A DNA stretch of 64,000 nucleotides from Pseudomonas sp. R28(2017). GTDB lineage: Bacteria; Pseudomonadota; Gammaproteobacteria; Pseudomonadales; Pseudomonadaceae. The DNA lies in NCBI RefSeq assembly GCF_002112505.1, contig NZ_NEHW01000003.1:62001-126000 (forward strand). The letters are read 5' to 3'. Position numbers and translations under genes: made by a program. Shown here piece by piece: positions 1 through 9,037 of this stretch. The notes under the pieces are model-generated. The model did no database searches and had not been told where the DNA came from. It worked only from the letters and a program-made list of their open reading frames with translations. Every line of letters starts with the position of its first letter. The first letter of the stretch is position 1.

Positions 1-330
1 GCACAGTGGGACCCGCGCCCGAGCCTGGGCGTGGTGCTGGCTGCCGGCGGTTACCCGGGCGACTACGCCAAGGGCGACGTGATCAACGGCCTGGAGGCTG
101 CGGCCAAGATCGAAGGCAAGGTGTTCCATGCCGGTACTTCGCTGAAAGACGGCCAGGTCGTCACCAACGGCGGCCGCGTGCTCTGCGCCACCGCCATGGG
201 TGCCAGCGTTGCCGATGCCCAGCAACAAGCCTACCGCCTGGCCAAGGAAGTGAACTGGAACGGCAGCTTCTACCGTACCGACATCGGCTACCGGGCCATC
301 GCCCGCGAGCGCGGTGAGCACCAGCAGTAA
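1..330 (+). CDS. purD: Phosphoribosylamine-glycine ligase, C-terminal part (cut by window edge)
   Basis: Only the C-terminal ~109 residues are in the window, read in frame 1 from the first base. The run VVLAAGGYPGDYAKGD and the following GGRVLCATAMG segment are typical of the C-terminal ATP-grasp/C domain of PurD, which joins glycine to 5-phosphoribosylamine in step two of de novo purine synthesis (cytosol). It ends with TAA at 328-330. The next gene is retS, the same order as purD-retS in P. aeruginosa, which supports both calls. Start and ATP-grasp domain lie outside the window. Confidence 0.93.
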   Translation, partial: AQWDPRPSLGVVLAAGGYPGDYAKGDVINGLEAAAKIEGKVFHAGTSLKDGQVVTNGGRVLCATAMGASVADAQQQAYRLAKEVNWNGSFYRTDIGYRAIARERGEHQQ

Positions 331-335
331 GTTGT

Positions 336-384
336 ACCGGGTTGCCGCAGCACGCCAAGGCACTTCGCGTCTGCGGTACCCGGC
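336..384 (+). terminator. Inverted repeat after purD, probable terminator hairpin
   Basis: Arms CCGGGT-tg-CCGCAG and CTGCGG-t-ACCCGG can pair across about 20 nt just after the purD stop. There is no clear T-tract, so factor-independent termination is only an inference. The gap up to retS (331-474) holds nothing else that I recognise except a short GGCCCC/GGGGCC hairpin near 395-408. Confidence 0.4.
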
Positions 385-474
385 TGGTCGACAGGGCCCC
401 CAGGGGCCTTGCCTTCGACTTGGCGCGCCGCGCATAGTTAGTATCTGGCACATCGGCTAGGAAGGGATCTCGTA

Positions 475-3246
475 GTGCGTCGGCTTCGGATTGCCACAGC
501 TCTGATCGTCAGCTTGCTGACTCTGCTCTGCCTGTTGCCGGCTTCGGCCGAACAGGGCGGAGGCTGGTCCGTTCTGCTCGATGAACAGGCCAACCTGCAG
601 TTGAGCGACGTGCGTTCCGATCGCTACCGCAGCCAATTCAGCCCGATCACCCTTGGCCAGCTCGATGCAGCACCGCCCGAACAGGCCCTGTGGTTGCACT
701 ATCGCCTGGAGCCGGGTGACCAGGAGCAGCTGCTGCGCATCTTCGCCCCTGACCTGTCCCGTCTCGACCTCTATGCCCTGGATGGCGACAGGCTGCTGCG
801 CCAACTGCACCATGGACGCCAGGCCGGCAACGCCAGCCCCACGCTGCGCGGCAGCGACCATGTATTATCCTTGCCCAACAGCCAGCACGCGCTGGACATC
901 TATCTGCGCCTGGTCTCGGAGCACCAACTGCGCCCGGCGATCAGCCTGGAGCCTGCAGCGCTAGCGGCCTCCGACCATAGCCAGCCGCTGCTGTTCGGCA
1001 TGCTGTTCGGCGGCCTGGTGATGCTCATCCTGCACAACCTGATCCGCTTCCTCTATACCCGCTCCAGCACCACCCTGTATCTGGCCCTTTACCACGGGCT
1101 GATGATGCTCAGCGGCCTGATCCTGCTCAACCTCAGCGGCCCGTGGTGGCACCTGTGGCACAGCGCGCAAACTCCGGCCGCCTACCTGACCCTGGTACTG
1201 GCCGGGCTGTCGGGGCTGTATTTCACCCAGCATTTCTTCTCGCCCTGCAATTCGCCGCGGCTAAACCGCCTGCTGCACGGCGAAATGCTGGTCGCCGCGG
1301 TCAGCGGGCTGATCCTGCTGTTCGTCGATACCTTGCCGCTGAACCTGATGACCTATGCCCTGCTGGCAGTCGGCAGCGTGACCATGCTGCTGGTCAGCAG
1401 CTACCACTGGTACAAGGGCTATGCACCAGCACGGCTGTTCAGCATCGCCATGCTGGTGTTCAACCTTGGCGGCCTGGTGTTGCTGCCCGCCCTGCTCGGC
1501 CTGACCCGCACTTCGACGCCTTGGCTGCTGTGCATCCTCCTGGGCATGACGGTCGCCAGCGGCTTGCTGCTCAACCTGGCCGTCAGCGAGCGCCTGCGGC
1601 GCATCAGCGAGGAACGCTTCAGCGCCAGCCGTGCACTGGCTGCCAGCGATGCCGAGATCAACGCCAAGGCAGAGTTCCTGGCCAAGATCAGCCACGAAAT
1701 CCGCACCCCCATGAACGGGGTGCTGGGCATGACCGAGTTGCTGCTTGGCACGCCGCTGTCGGTCAAGCAGCGCGACTATGTGCAGACCATCCACAGCGCC
1801 GGCAACGAGCTGCTGACACTGATCAACGAGATTCTCGACATTTCCAAGCTGGAGTCGCGACAGATCGAACTGGATGACGTGCAGTTCGACCTCAACGCCC
1901 TGATCGAAGACTGCCTGAACATTTTCCGCGCCAAGGCCGAGCAGCAGAACATCGAGCTGATCAGCTTCACCCAGCCGCAGGTGCCGCGGGTCATCAGCGG
2001 TGACCCGACGCGCCTGCGCCAGGCGCTGTCGAGCCTGCTGGAAAATGCCCTGAAGAACACCTCCCAGGGCGAGATCCTGCTGGTGGTGGCACTGGACCAG
2101 CGCGGCGAAATCCCGCGCCTGCGCATTGCCGTGCAGGACAGTGGCGAGCCGCTGCCAGCTGCCGAACGCGAAGCCTTGCTGCAGGCCGAACTGCACAGCC
2201 ACCACTTCCTCTCCAGCAACAAGCTCGGCGGCCACCTCGGGCTGGTCATCGCCAAGCAGCTGATCGGCCTGATGCAAGGCGAATTCGGCATCAAGAGCAG
2301 CACCAGCATGGGCAACACCCTGTGGCTGACCTTGCCGCTCGACCCGTCACGCCTGGAGCAGCCACCGGCAGACCTGGACGGCCCATTGCGCGACGCCCGG
2401 GTGCTGGTGGTGGACGACAACGACACCTGCCGCAAGGTGCTGGTGCAGCAGTGCAGCGCCTGGGGCATGAATGTCAGCGCGGTGCCCTCCGGCAAGGAAG
2501 CGCTGGCCCTGCTGCGGACCAAGGCGCACCTGCGCGACTACTTCGACGCGGTGTTGCTGGACCAGAACATGCCGGGCATGACCGGCATGCAGCTGGCGGC
2601 CAAGATCAAGGAAGACCCGAGCCTGAACCACGACATCCTGGTGGTGATGCTCACCGGCATCAGCAACGCGCCCAGCAAGGTCATCGCGCGCAATGCCGGG
2701 GTCAAGCGCATCCTCGCCAAGCCGGTTGCCGGCTATACGCTCAAGACCACCCTGGCTGAAGAACTGGCCCAGCGCGGCCACGAGCAGACGGTCCCGGCGC
2801 CGCTGCCCGGCGCGCCGGCTGTGCTTGAGCTGCCGAACGACTTCCGCGTGCTGGTGGCCGAAGACAACAGCATCTCGACCAAGGTCATTCGCGGCATGCT
2901 CGGCAAGCTCAACCTGGAGCCCGATACCGCCAGCAACGGTGAAGAGGCCTTGCAGGCGATGAAGGCACAGCGTTACGACCTGGTGCTGATGGACTGCGAA
3001 ATGCCGGTGCTGGACGGTTTCTCCGCGACCCAGCAGTTGCGTGCCTGGGAAACCACCCACCAGCGCCAGCGCACCCCGGTGGTGGCGCTCACTGCGCATA
3101 TACTGGCAGAGCACAAGGAACGCGCGCGGTTGGCCGGCATGGACGGGCACATGGCCAAGCCGGTGGAGCTGTCGCAGTTGCGCGAGTTGATCCAGTATTG
3201 GGCCAACCAGCGCGAAGCCAAGGCTGACCCTGCGCACAGCTCGTAA
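475..3246 (+). CDS. retS: Hybrid sensor kinase RetS (7TM-DISM, HisKA, HATPase, two receiver domains)
   Basis: 923 residues with a GTG start preceded by GGAAGGGA. Order: signal peptide/N-terminal segment (1-25), periplasmic DISMED2-like sensor (about 30-165), seven-helix 7TM-DISM block (about 170-385), HisKA with SHEIRTPMNGV (His407), an HATPase with an N-box (ENALKN) but an altered G box (DSGEPL in place of the usual DTGxGI), then two receivers with phospho-acceptors in LLDQNMP (Asp696) and LMDCEMP (Asp840). Length, architecture and position after purD match P. aeruginosa RetS (about 942 aa), which acts by heterodimerising with GacS to control the Gac/Rsm switch between motile/virulent and biofilm states. 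Inner membrane. The orthology rests on domain order and synteny, so it is strong; its output in this strain is inferred. Confidence 0.9.
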   Translation: MRRLRIATALIVSLLTLLCLLPASAEQGGGWSVLLDEQANLQLSDVRSDRYRSQFSPITLGQLDAAPPEQALWLHYRLEPGDQEQLLRIFAPDLSRLDLYALDGDRLLRQLHHGRQAGNASPTLRGSDHVLSLPNSQHALDIYLRLVSEHQLRPAISLEPAALAASDHSQPLLFGMLFGGLVMLILHNLIRFLYTRSSTTLYLALYHGLMMLSGLILLNLSGPWWHLWHSAQTPAAYLTLVLAGLSGLYFTQHFFSPCNSPRLNRLLHGEMLVAAVSGLILLFVDTLPLNLMTYALLAVGSVTMLLVSSYHWYKGYAPARLFSIAMLVFNLGGLVLLPALLGLTRTSTPWLLCILLGMTVASGLLLNLAVSERLRRISEERFSASRALAASDAEINAKAEFLAKISHEIRTPMNGVLGMTELLLGTPLSVKQRDYVQTIHSAGNELLTLINEILDISKLESRQIELDDVQFDLNALIEDCLNIFRAKAEQQNIELISFTQPQVPRVISGDPTRLRQALSSLLENALKNTSQGEILLVVALDQRGEIPRLRIAVQDSGEPLPAAEREALLQAELHSHHFLSSNKLGGHLGLVIAKQLIGLMQGEFGIKSSTSMGNTLWLTLPLDPSRLEQPPADLDGPLRDARVLVVDDNDTCRKVLVQQCSAWGMNVSAVPSGKEALALLRTKAHLRDYFDAVLLDQNMPGMTGMQLAAKIKEDPSLNHDILVVMLTGISNAPSKVIARNAGVKRILAKPVAGYTLKTTLAEELAQRGHEQTVPAPLPGAPAVLELPNDFRVLVAEDNSISTKVIRGMLGKLNLEPDTASNGEEALQAMKAQRYDLVLMDCEMPVLDGFSATQQLRAWETTHQRQRTPVVALTAHILAEHKERARLAGMDGHMAKPVELSQLRELIQYWANQREAKADPAHSS

Positions 3247-3295
3247 CCAAACCGGTCGCTCCTGCACACCACCCTTATCCCTCAAGGATCATCCC

Positions 3296-3892
3296 ATGCT
3301 CCATGAGTTGTTCAGTGTCTACCTGAAGATGCTGGTGCTCTATAGCCCGTTCTTCGTGCTTTCGTGCTTCATCAGCCTGACCCGCGGCCACTCCAGCAAG
3401 GAGCGCAAGCAACTGGCCTGGAAGGTCGCCTTCGCCGCACTGGTGGCCAGCGTGCTGCTCTATCTGTTCGGCCGGGTGATCTTCGGCATTTTCGGCATCA
3501 CCGCCGACGCCTTCCGCATCGGGGCCGGCAGCGTGCTGTTCATTTCGGCGCTGGGCATGGCCCAGGGCAAGCCGGCGGTGCAGGCCGACAACGTGCAGCA
3601 GGATGTAACCATCGTGCCGCTGACCATTCCGCTCACCGTGGGCCCCGGCACCATCGGTGCATTGCTGGTGATGGGCGTGGGCCAACCACACTGGGACGAC
3701 AAGTTGCTGGCCATCGTCAGCATCGCGCTGGCCAGCTTCACCGTAGGCCTGGTGCTTTACCTTTCCCATGGGATCGAGCGGATTCTTGGAGACCAAGGCT
3801 TGCAGATCGTCAGCCGCTTGATGGGGCTGTTCGTCTGCGCCCTGGCGGCGCAGATCATCTTTACCGGGATCAAAGGCTACCTGGTGCTCTAG
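3296..3892 (+). CDS. MarC-family integral membrane protein
   Basis: 198 residues, almost entirely hydrophobic, with about six membrane segments. The patterns VPLTIPLTVGPGTIGALL (about 104-121) and GLFVCALAAQIIFTGIKG at the C-terminus are MarC/YhcE hallmarks (UPF0056). AAGGATCATCCC precedes the ATG. Function of MarC proteins is unsettled; the old link to multiple antibiotic resistance is not supported for E. coli MarC. It follows retS by 49 nt on the same strand and could be cotranscribed. Its stop overlaps the stop of the convergent gene by 4 nt (CTAG). Confidence 0.85.
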   Translation: MLHELFSVYLKMLVLYSPFFVLSCFISLTRGHSSKERKQLAWKVAFAALVASVLLYLFGRVIFGIFGITADAFRIGAGSVLFISALGMAQGKPAVQADNVQQDVTIVPLTIPLTVGPGTIGALLVMGVGQPHWDDKLLAIVSIALASFTVGLVLYLSHGIERILGDQGLQIVSRLMGLFVCALAAQIIFTGIKGYLVL

Positions 3893-4512
3893 ACATCCAT
3901 CTCGTGGATTTCCTTGAGGGCAATGTTCACCAGCGCGCGCTCGACCGCACTGCGCCGCTCCTGGTCGAACATCCGGGTGTTGAAGTGCACAAGCTCGGCG
4001 GTAACCCGCATGTCGCGCCGCTCGCGGAACAGGAAACCGGCCGTGAACCCAGCGCTGTCGCCCGCCTCGTGATACAGGACGATGTCCACGTAATTGCGGC
4101 TTACCGGGGCGCATGACATCAGCTGAAACTGTGCCCGCTCCCGGCTCCGTTTTTCGAAATGCAGCAATGGCGGGCCATTCTTTTTCAGCGCGTTCATGGC
4201 CAGGCCCATGTGCGTGGAGTGGGCCTCCCCTGCGACAGCGTCGATCTTGCTCAGCACCTGCTCGACCACGGCTACCCGCTGGGGTGAGGGCCAGTGCACC
4301 TGTTCTGCCGTCTTGGCATCCCAGCCCAGGTACTTCAACCGGTTCAGGTAATAGTTGTACTGCGCCTGGGCAGGTGCATCCGCGAGGTCCCTCAAGGTCG
4401 CGGTCTCGGCCCACAACGCGGCAAGCTTCACCGCCTCGCGCTGCGCCTTGCTGGTGCCCGGGATGAACGATACCAGGCTGGCGCCCACCACTGTCGCTTC
4501 ATGCATGTCCAT
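3889..4512 (-). CDS. Unrecognised protein, third of three tandem paralogue-like genes
   Basis: 207 residues, no signal peptide or membrane segment; ATG preceded by GGAGG. I do not recognise the family. Its ends resemble those of the 228-aa product at 5203-5889: an N-terminal stretch ending in a GW pair (RLKYLGWDA against DVMRTCGWVV) and a C-terminal stretch with a VHFN / VLSFN motif followed by an acidic-basic amphipathic helix and ...EMDV / ...EFEI ends. The start overlaps the previous gene by 14 nt, so the two are translationally coupled. Probably cytosolic. Paralogy is judged by eye and needs a profile comparison. Confidence 0.7.
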   Translation of the reverse strand: MDMHEATVVGASLVSFIPGTSKAQREAVKLAALWAETATLRDLADAPAQAQYNYYLNRLKYLGWDAKTAEQVHWPSPQRVAVVEQVLSKIDAVAGEAHSTHMGLAMNALKKNGPPLLHFEKRSRERAQFQLMSCAPVSRNYVDIVLYHEAGDSAGFTAGFLFRERRDMRVTAELVHFNTRMFDQERRSAVERALVNIALKEIHEMDV

Positions 4513-5140
4513 GGTCAGCCTCCGCTATCAGCGGGCCCAGGTTCCTGATGTGCCTGGCCTTATCCTTTTTCTCAAGCAAGGCATGCAGATGCTGCCGAAC
4601 GTCCTGCGTCACTGAATCACCCAGCACCACGACACTCTCACGCAGGTCCACCCCGTCGGCTTGCTCACTGTCGACAGCCAGCCCGCACAGCGTCATCGAC
4701 GCGTCGGGAAGCAGCACGCCCAACTCGAGAACGAGCGCGCAGGCTTTCTCGTTTTCGGCAACGGTGAAGGGCCTCAAGTGTTGCTGGACCTGGTCCTGCG
4801 ACAGCTTGGCAATGGCCGCCTGCAGGTAACCGCAGAGCCTGGGGTGACGGGCCTGCAGTTTCTCTTTGAGCAGTAGAGTCGGGGTCAGCTGGGCCCCTTC
4901 GGCCAGGCGCTGGTAATCACTGCCGCTGCGGGTGAAGACCCAGCCACGCGCCTCCATGACGCTGCGGTATCCGCTATACCAGCGGGCGTAGTGTGAAAAA
5001 CGTGAACCGTTGAGTTTGTCGGCGCGCAGTTGGGCGAACAGCAACGAGTCCAGCACATACTGCTGGCCTGGCAATGCCGTGTCGGCGACCAATAATGCCG
5101 TGCCGCCAACAAGCCACAAGGAATAGGTTTCCTTGGTCAT
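4499..5140 (-). CDS. Unrecognised protein, second of three tandem paralogue-like genes
   Basis: 213 residues from the ATG at 5140, which has GAGGT six bases upstream; longer in-frame starts lack this. Family unknown. The N-terminus has a short apolar run (LWLVGGTALLVADTAL) that could be a weak membrane or buried helix. Residues about 55-75 (YRSVMEARGWVFTRSGSDYQ) match the GW-plus-Y/D pattern of the first gene (FLDVMRTCGWVVGKRSYERDY), and the C-terminal third has the same strand-then-helix layout, so all three look related. It lies 62 nt after the 228-aa gene, with a terminator-like hairpin between them. Confidence 0.65.
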   Translation of the reverse strand: MTKETYSLWLVGGTALLVADTALPGQQYVLDSLLFAQLRADKLNGSRFSHYARWYSGYRSVMEARGWVFTRSGSDYQRLAEGAQLTPTLLLKEKLQARHPRLCGYLQAAIAKLSQDQVQQHLRPFTVAENEKACALVLELGVLLPDASMTLCGLAVDSEQADGVDLRESVVVLGDSVTQDVRQHLHALLEKKDKARHIRNLGPLIAEADHGHA

Positions 5141-5171
5141 CGGAATACCTCGATTACGAATACCGAAATAG

Positions 5172-5196
5172 AAAAACGGGACCCTGAGGTCCCATT
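5172..5196 (-). terminator. Terminator-like hairpin between first and second genes of the three-gene cluster
   Basis: On the minus strand GGGACC-tca-GGGTCCC is followed directly by GTTTTTC, within the 62-nt gap between the 228-aa and 213-aa genes. It fits a rho-independent terminator or attenuator, so the two distal genes may be expressed at a lower level than the first. Confidence 0.55.
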
Positions 5197-5202
5197 CCCG
5201 TG

Positions 5203-5889
5203 TCAAATCTCGAATTCACTGGCTGCCTTGACGGCCTTTGCGATGAGCTTGCCTTCGATAGACGCGCGCACCTCATCGGTGTAGACGATGGGGTTGAAGC
5301 TCAGCACGGCCGAGCCGCTGTAACGGTCTTTACTGGCGCTCTTCCATTCGAACACGGTGGTTTCCAGGTCGTTTTCCCCTGGCGTAGCGCTGAAGGCGTT
5401 CACCAGCATGAACACTTCGCCCTCGGGCGTTTCGATGCAGGCGCCCAGGCCGGTGGTCGAAACAGGGTGACCCTTGATGTTCTGCTTGTAGATATCCTGG
5501 GCCTCGGCGATGTTGCCCAGTGCTTCCATGCCGTTGCCGATCAGCTGCGACAGGGCCTCACCAATCGGGCCCCCGAGCAAAGCCTTGCCTGCAGCACTGG
5601 CGATCTTGAAGGCGACCGGGCCCAGGGTCAGCGATCGGCTCTGGTCGTAGTCACGCTCGTAGGAGCGCTTGCCCACCACCCAACCGCAGGTGCGCATGAC
5701 GTCCAGAAACTGGTTGAACCAGGCCTCGGACTCGCCATCGCGATCATGCTGCTTCGATGCCACGCGGGAGGCGAACTGGAAGGTGGTCTTGGCATCGCGC
5801 CGGGCTTGGGCGGACATGCCCGCACTCATTGCCAGAAGGGATTGTTCGACAACGGCGATGCTATCGCCTGTGATGGTTTGATCGGTCAT
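5203..5889 (-). CDS. Unrecognised protein, first of three tandem paralogue-like genes
   Basis: 228 residues from ATG 5889 (GGAG eight bases upstream; an in-frame TTG six bases earlier is less likely). No signal peptide. A glycine-rich, weakly apolar middle (about residues 90-120, AFKIASAAGKALLGGPIG) could be an amphipathic membrane-active or buried segment. It shares end motifs with the two downstream genes. It lies 99 nt after cobJ on the same strand, with a strong hairpin between, so it is probably its own unit or reached by read-through. Family and function not recognised. Confidence 0.7.
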   Translation of the reverse strand: MTDQTITGDSIAVVEQSLLAMSAGMSAQARRDAKTTFQFASRVASKQHDRDGESEAWFNQFLDVMRTCGWVVGKRSYERDYDQSRSLTLGPVAFKIASAAGKALLGGPIGEALSQLIGNGMEALGNIAEAQDIYKQNIKGHPVSTTGLGACIETPEGEVFMLVNAFSATPGENDLETTVFEWKSASKDRYSGSAVLSFNPIVYTDEVRASIEGKLIAKAVKAASEFEI

Positions 5890-5903
5890 CTGCAAAGCTC
5901 CAG

Positions 5904-5936
5904 GAAGGCCCCGACGGGTAATGTCGAGGGGCCTTC
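5904..5936 (-). terminator. Hairpin between cobJ and the three-gene cluster
   Basis: Outer arms GAAGGCCCC and GGGGCCTTC with inner CGAC/GTCG form a strong stem directly upstream of the Shine-Dalgarno of the 228-aa gene. No U-tract follows. It may end the cob transcript or control translation of the next gene. Confidence 0.45.
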
Positions 5937-5988
5937 ACCCTAGGCTGCAGACGACCGGATAGCAGGCATGAACCGGTTCCCCGGTGCT

Positions 5989-7695
5989 TCAACCGGCAGT
6001 GGGGTACCATCGCGGCGTGTACACCCACTGCGAGCCGTCGGCCCTAGGGAACTGGCATGTCGTGGAAGAGCCCAGCAAGACCATGGTGCGCATGTCGACC
6101 ATGTCCGGTACCAGCTCGGCCAGGGAGACGACCTTGAGCGTCTGCCCGGGCCTACCGATATCACGGCCAAGGACTACAGGGGTATCCGCGCCGCGGTGCT
6201 GGCGCACGATTTCCAGGGCACGCCCCAACTGCCACGGGCGCGACCGGGAAATCGGGTTGTAGAACGCCAGCACCAGGTCGGCCTGGGCCGCCAGGTCCAG
6301 GCGTTGCTCGATGACCGACCAAGGCTTGAGGTTGTCCGATAGCGACATCACGCAGAAGTCATGCCCCAACGGCGCACCGGCTTGCGCGGCGGTGGCCAGC
6401 GAAGCCGACACCCCCGGCAGGATCTCAAGGTCGACGCGGTGCCAGGCGGGGTCGCTGGACTGATGCAGGGCTTCGAGCACCGCCGCTGCCATGGCGAATA
6501 CACCCGGGTCGCCCGACGACACCACCACCACCGAACGCCCCTGGGCCGCCAGTTCGAAGGCATGCCGGGCACGCTGCATCTCTTCACGATTATCGGTGCA
6601 GTGCTGCACCTGATCGTCACGGAACGGCCCGGCCATGCGCACGTAGGTCTCGTAGCCGAGAATGTCCTCGGCACGCGCCAGCTCCGCCTTCACGGCAGGC
6701 ACCATCAGCTCGGCGGCACCAGGGCCCAAGCCAATTACCGCCAGGCGACCGCGCTTGCGGCCCAGCCGTGCAGCATCGACCGGCACCAGGGCCTGCGCGA
6801 TCACCAGGCCCGACTGCTCGATCAGTCGAGCCTCAGGCAAGGCCTCTGCCGCCATGTCGGTCAAGGTGCCGTTCATGGCCGCGAAGCGCAGCACGGCGCC
6901 CAGTTCAGTGGCGGCCTCCTGCAAGGATGGCTCGGCCATCGCCTGCTCGGCGACCAACAGGCATGCCAACGAGGGCTCGGCAATGCCGGCCTCACGCAAG
7001 GCACCACGCACCTTCTCGGCCAGACCAGGCCCACCTGCAGCGAGCGCCACCACCACCGAACGCGGGTGGATCAGCAGCTCGTCACGGCTGGCCACACGGG
7101 CGTCACAGCCGACATGAATGGTACGACGGGCGTTATCGCTGGCCGGCAGTTGCCCCTGCGCAAGCCAGGGTGCATCACCCTCGACACGCACGCTTTCGCC
7201 GGCCAGCAGGTCGGAGACAAAGCGCTTGCCTTGCTCAAGGTCTGCCAGGGCATAGCCCTCGGGCGGGTTGAGCAGGCAAGTGCCGAAACGCAGTTCACCA
7301 CTGGTGGTGATCGCCGCCGACACACCCAGCGCCTCGCCGAGCTCGCGAGCCATGACGTTGACCCCGCTCAGGCCACCCAACAGCGGCACCACCGCGCTAC
7401 CGTCCTCGGCCACGGCCAGTACCGGCGGTTCCGCACCTTTCTCATCGAGCAGGCTGGCCAGGCTACGGATGACGATGCCGGCGGCGCACAGCGCGATGAT
7501 CGGGGTGTTCTGCTGGTACAGCACGCGCAGGGTGTAGCCAAACCCGTCGTAATACTGATCGGCGCCCTCGACCCGTCCACGCAGGCCGTGGATGGTCGCC
7601 TGTGGATAACGCTGCTGGATACGCTGCGCCGTTGCCAGGCTGCCGCCACCAAGGATGACGATGGCCGGCGCCTGTTGCCTGTTCAGCCCTGCCAT
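5989..7695 (-). CDS. cobJ: CbiG-CobJ fusion: cobalt-precorrin-5A hydrolase-like domain plus precorrin-3B C17-methyltransferase
   Basis: 568 residues. Residues 1 to about 310 form a CbiG-like part ([18 protein letters not shown]; later LLGGLSGVN), and about 318 to the end form a tetrapyrrole methylase ([12 protein letters not shown] at its start, [11 protein letters not shown] in the SAM-binding part). CobJ methylates C17 with ring contraction during corrin synthesis in the cytosol. A single-domain CobJ is about 250 aa, so the length is due to the fusion, a form known in pseudomonads. The start overlaps the cobI end by 13 nt, and it is the last gene of the cobG-H-I-J unit. Confidence 0.93.
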   Translation of the reverse strand: MAGLNRQQAPAIVILGGGSLATAQRIQQRYPQATIHGLRGRVEGADQYYDGFGYTLRVLYQQNTPIIALCAAGIVIRSLASLLDEKGAEPPVLAVAEDGSAVVPLLGGLSGVNVMARELGEALGVSAAITTSGELRFGTCLLNPPEGYALADLEQGKRFVSDLLAGESVRVEGDAPWLAQGQLPASDNARRTIHVGCDARVASRDELLIHPRSVVVALAAGGPGLAEKVRGALREAGIAEPSLACLLVAEQAMAEPSLQEAATELGAVLRFAAMNGTLTDMAAEALPEARLIEQSGLVIAQALVPVDAARLGRKRGRLAVIGLGPGAAELMVPAVKAELARAEDILGYETYVRMAGPFRDDQVQHCTDNREEMQRARHAFELAAQGRSVVVVSSGDPGVFAMAAAVLEALHQSSDPAWHRVDLEILPGVSASLATAAQAGAPLGHDFCVMSLSDNLKPWSVIEQRLDLAAQADLVLAFYNPISRSRPWQLGRALEIVRQHRGADTPVVLGRDIGRPGQTLKVVSLAELVPDMVDMRTMVLLGSSTTCQFPRADGSQWVYTPRWYPTAG

Positions 7696-8411
7696 TTTTC
7701 ACCCGGCACGATGATCAGCGAGAAGTACGGCGAGGACTGCGGGTCGACCGCGTCCAGCGCCACGATTTTCTGGTTGGCCATGGTCGCCCGCTCGACATAC
7801 AGCGCGCGCCCGTCCAGGCCCAGCTCGCCGAGCACCTGACGCACCTTGGGGAAGTTGCGGCCAAGCTTCATGATCACCGCCGCATCGGCGTCTGCCAGCC
7901 GGCGCTTGAGCTCTTCGGCGGGCAGCACGCCCGACAGTACCGACAGGCTCTGGTTGCGATACACCAGCGGCGCGCCCAGTACCGAGGCCCCCCCGAGCAT
8001 CGAACACACGCCCGGGACCACTTCGGCCTCATGCTGCCGGGCGAGGCGGTCGTGCAGGTACATGTACGAGCCGTAGAAGAACGGGTCACCCTCGCATATC
8101 ACGGCCACATCGCGGCCGGCATCCAGGTGCTCGGCCACCTGTACGGCCGCTTCATCGTAGAAATCGCTGATCACCTGCTCGTAGGACAGCGGCGCAGGCA
8201 GGGCCTCGGTGGTCACCGGGTACACCAGCGGCAACAAGGTCTGCTCGGCTTGCAGGTGCGCCTCGATGATGCCGAAGGCGTTGCCGCGCTTGCCCTTGGC
8301 CACGAAATACGCCACCACTGGCGCTTCGCGCAGCAGGCGCAGGGCCTTGACGGTGATAAGTTCAGGGTCGCCGGGGCCTACGCCCAGGCCCAGCAGTCGT
8401 CCGCGCGCCAT
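7683..8411 (-). CDS. cobI: Precorrin-2 C20-methyltransferase
   Basis: 242 residues. The N-terminal [18 protein letters not shown] and [19 protein letters not shown] motifs identify a CobI/CbiL tetrapyrrole methylase, which makes precorrin-3A from precorrin-2 using SAM. The ATG shares its A with the cobH stop (TGATG), showing translational coupling. Longer upstream extension in this frame is only the antisense/out-of-frame part of cobH and was left out. Confidence 0.95.
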   Translation of the reverse strand: MARGRLLGLGVGPGDPELITVKALRLLREAPVVAYFVAKGKRGNAFGIIEAHLQAEQTLLPLVYPVTTEALPAPLSYEQVISDFYDEAAVQVAEHLDAGRDVAVICEGDPFFYGSYMYLHDRLARQHEAEVVPGVCSMLGGASVLGAPLVYRNQSLSVLSGVLPAEELKRRLADADAAVIMKLGRNFPKVRQVLGELGLDGRALYVERATMANQKIVALDAVDPQSSPYFSLIIVPGEKWQG

Positions 8412-9037
8412 CACTCCACCTCCGTGGCCAGGGCGTTGACTGCGGCCGCGGCCATCGCGCTGCCGCCCAGGCGGCCTTGCATGATCACGAACGGCACACC
8501 GCGGCTGTCGGCGGCCAGCATCGCCTTGGACTCGGCAGCGCCGACGAAGCCGACCGGGAAGCCGAGGATCAGCGCAGGTTTGGGTGCACCGGCATCGATC
8601 ATCTCCAGCAGGTAGAACAGCGCGGTCGGGGCATTGCCGATCACCACCACGCTGCCTTCCAGGTGCGGGCGCCACAGCTCCAGGGCCACGGCGGAGCGGG
8701 TGTTGCCGGCCTCCTTGGCCAGGCCTGGCACGCTCGGGTCACGCAGGGTGCAGATCACCGGGTTGTTGGCGGGCAGGCGGGCGCGGGTAATGCCTTCGGC
8801 CACCATGTGCGCATCGCAGAGGATCGGCGCGCCATTGGCCAAGGCTTCGCGACCGGCGCGGCCGGCACCTTCGGAGAACTGCAGGCCGTCGATGGCCTCG
8901 ACCATGCCGCAGGCATGGATCACGCGCACGGCGAGCTTTTCCAGGTCTGCGGGAATCCGCTCGAGCCGGGCTTCCTCGCGGATGATCCGGAAGGAATTGC
9001 GATAGATCTCCTGACCATCGCGGATGTAGTCAATCAT
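8411..9037 (-). CDS. cobH: Precorrin-8X methylmutase
   Basis: 208 residues from the ATG at 9037. The [19 protein letters not shown] start and the RVIHACGM motif (catalytic His in this stretch) are typical of CobH/CbiC, which moves the C11 methyl to C12 to give hydrogenobyrinate. [13 protein letters not shown] near residue 155 is also a family signature. It overlaps the cobG 3' end by 8 nt and the cobI start by 1 nt, in a tightly packed operon. Confidence 0.95.
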   Translation of the reverse strand: MIDYIRDGQEIYRNSFRIIREEARLERIPADLEKLAVRVIHACGMVEAIDGLQFSEGAGRAGREALANGAPILCDAHMVAEGITRARLPANNPVICTLRDPSVPGLAKEAGNTRSAVALELWRPHLEGSVVVIGNAPTALFYLLEMIDAGAPKPALILGFPVGFVGAAESKAMLAADSRGVPFVIMQGRLGGSAMAAAAVNALATEVE

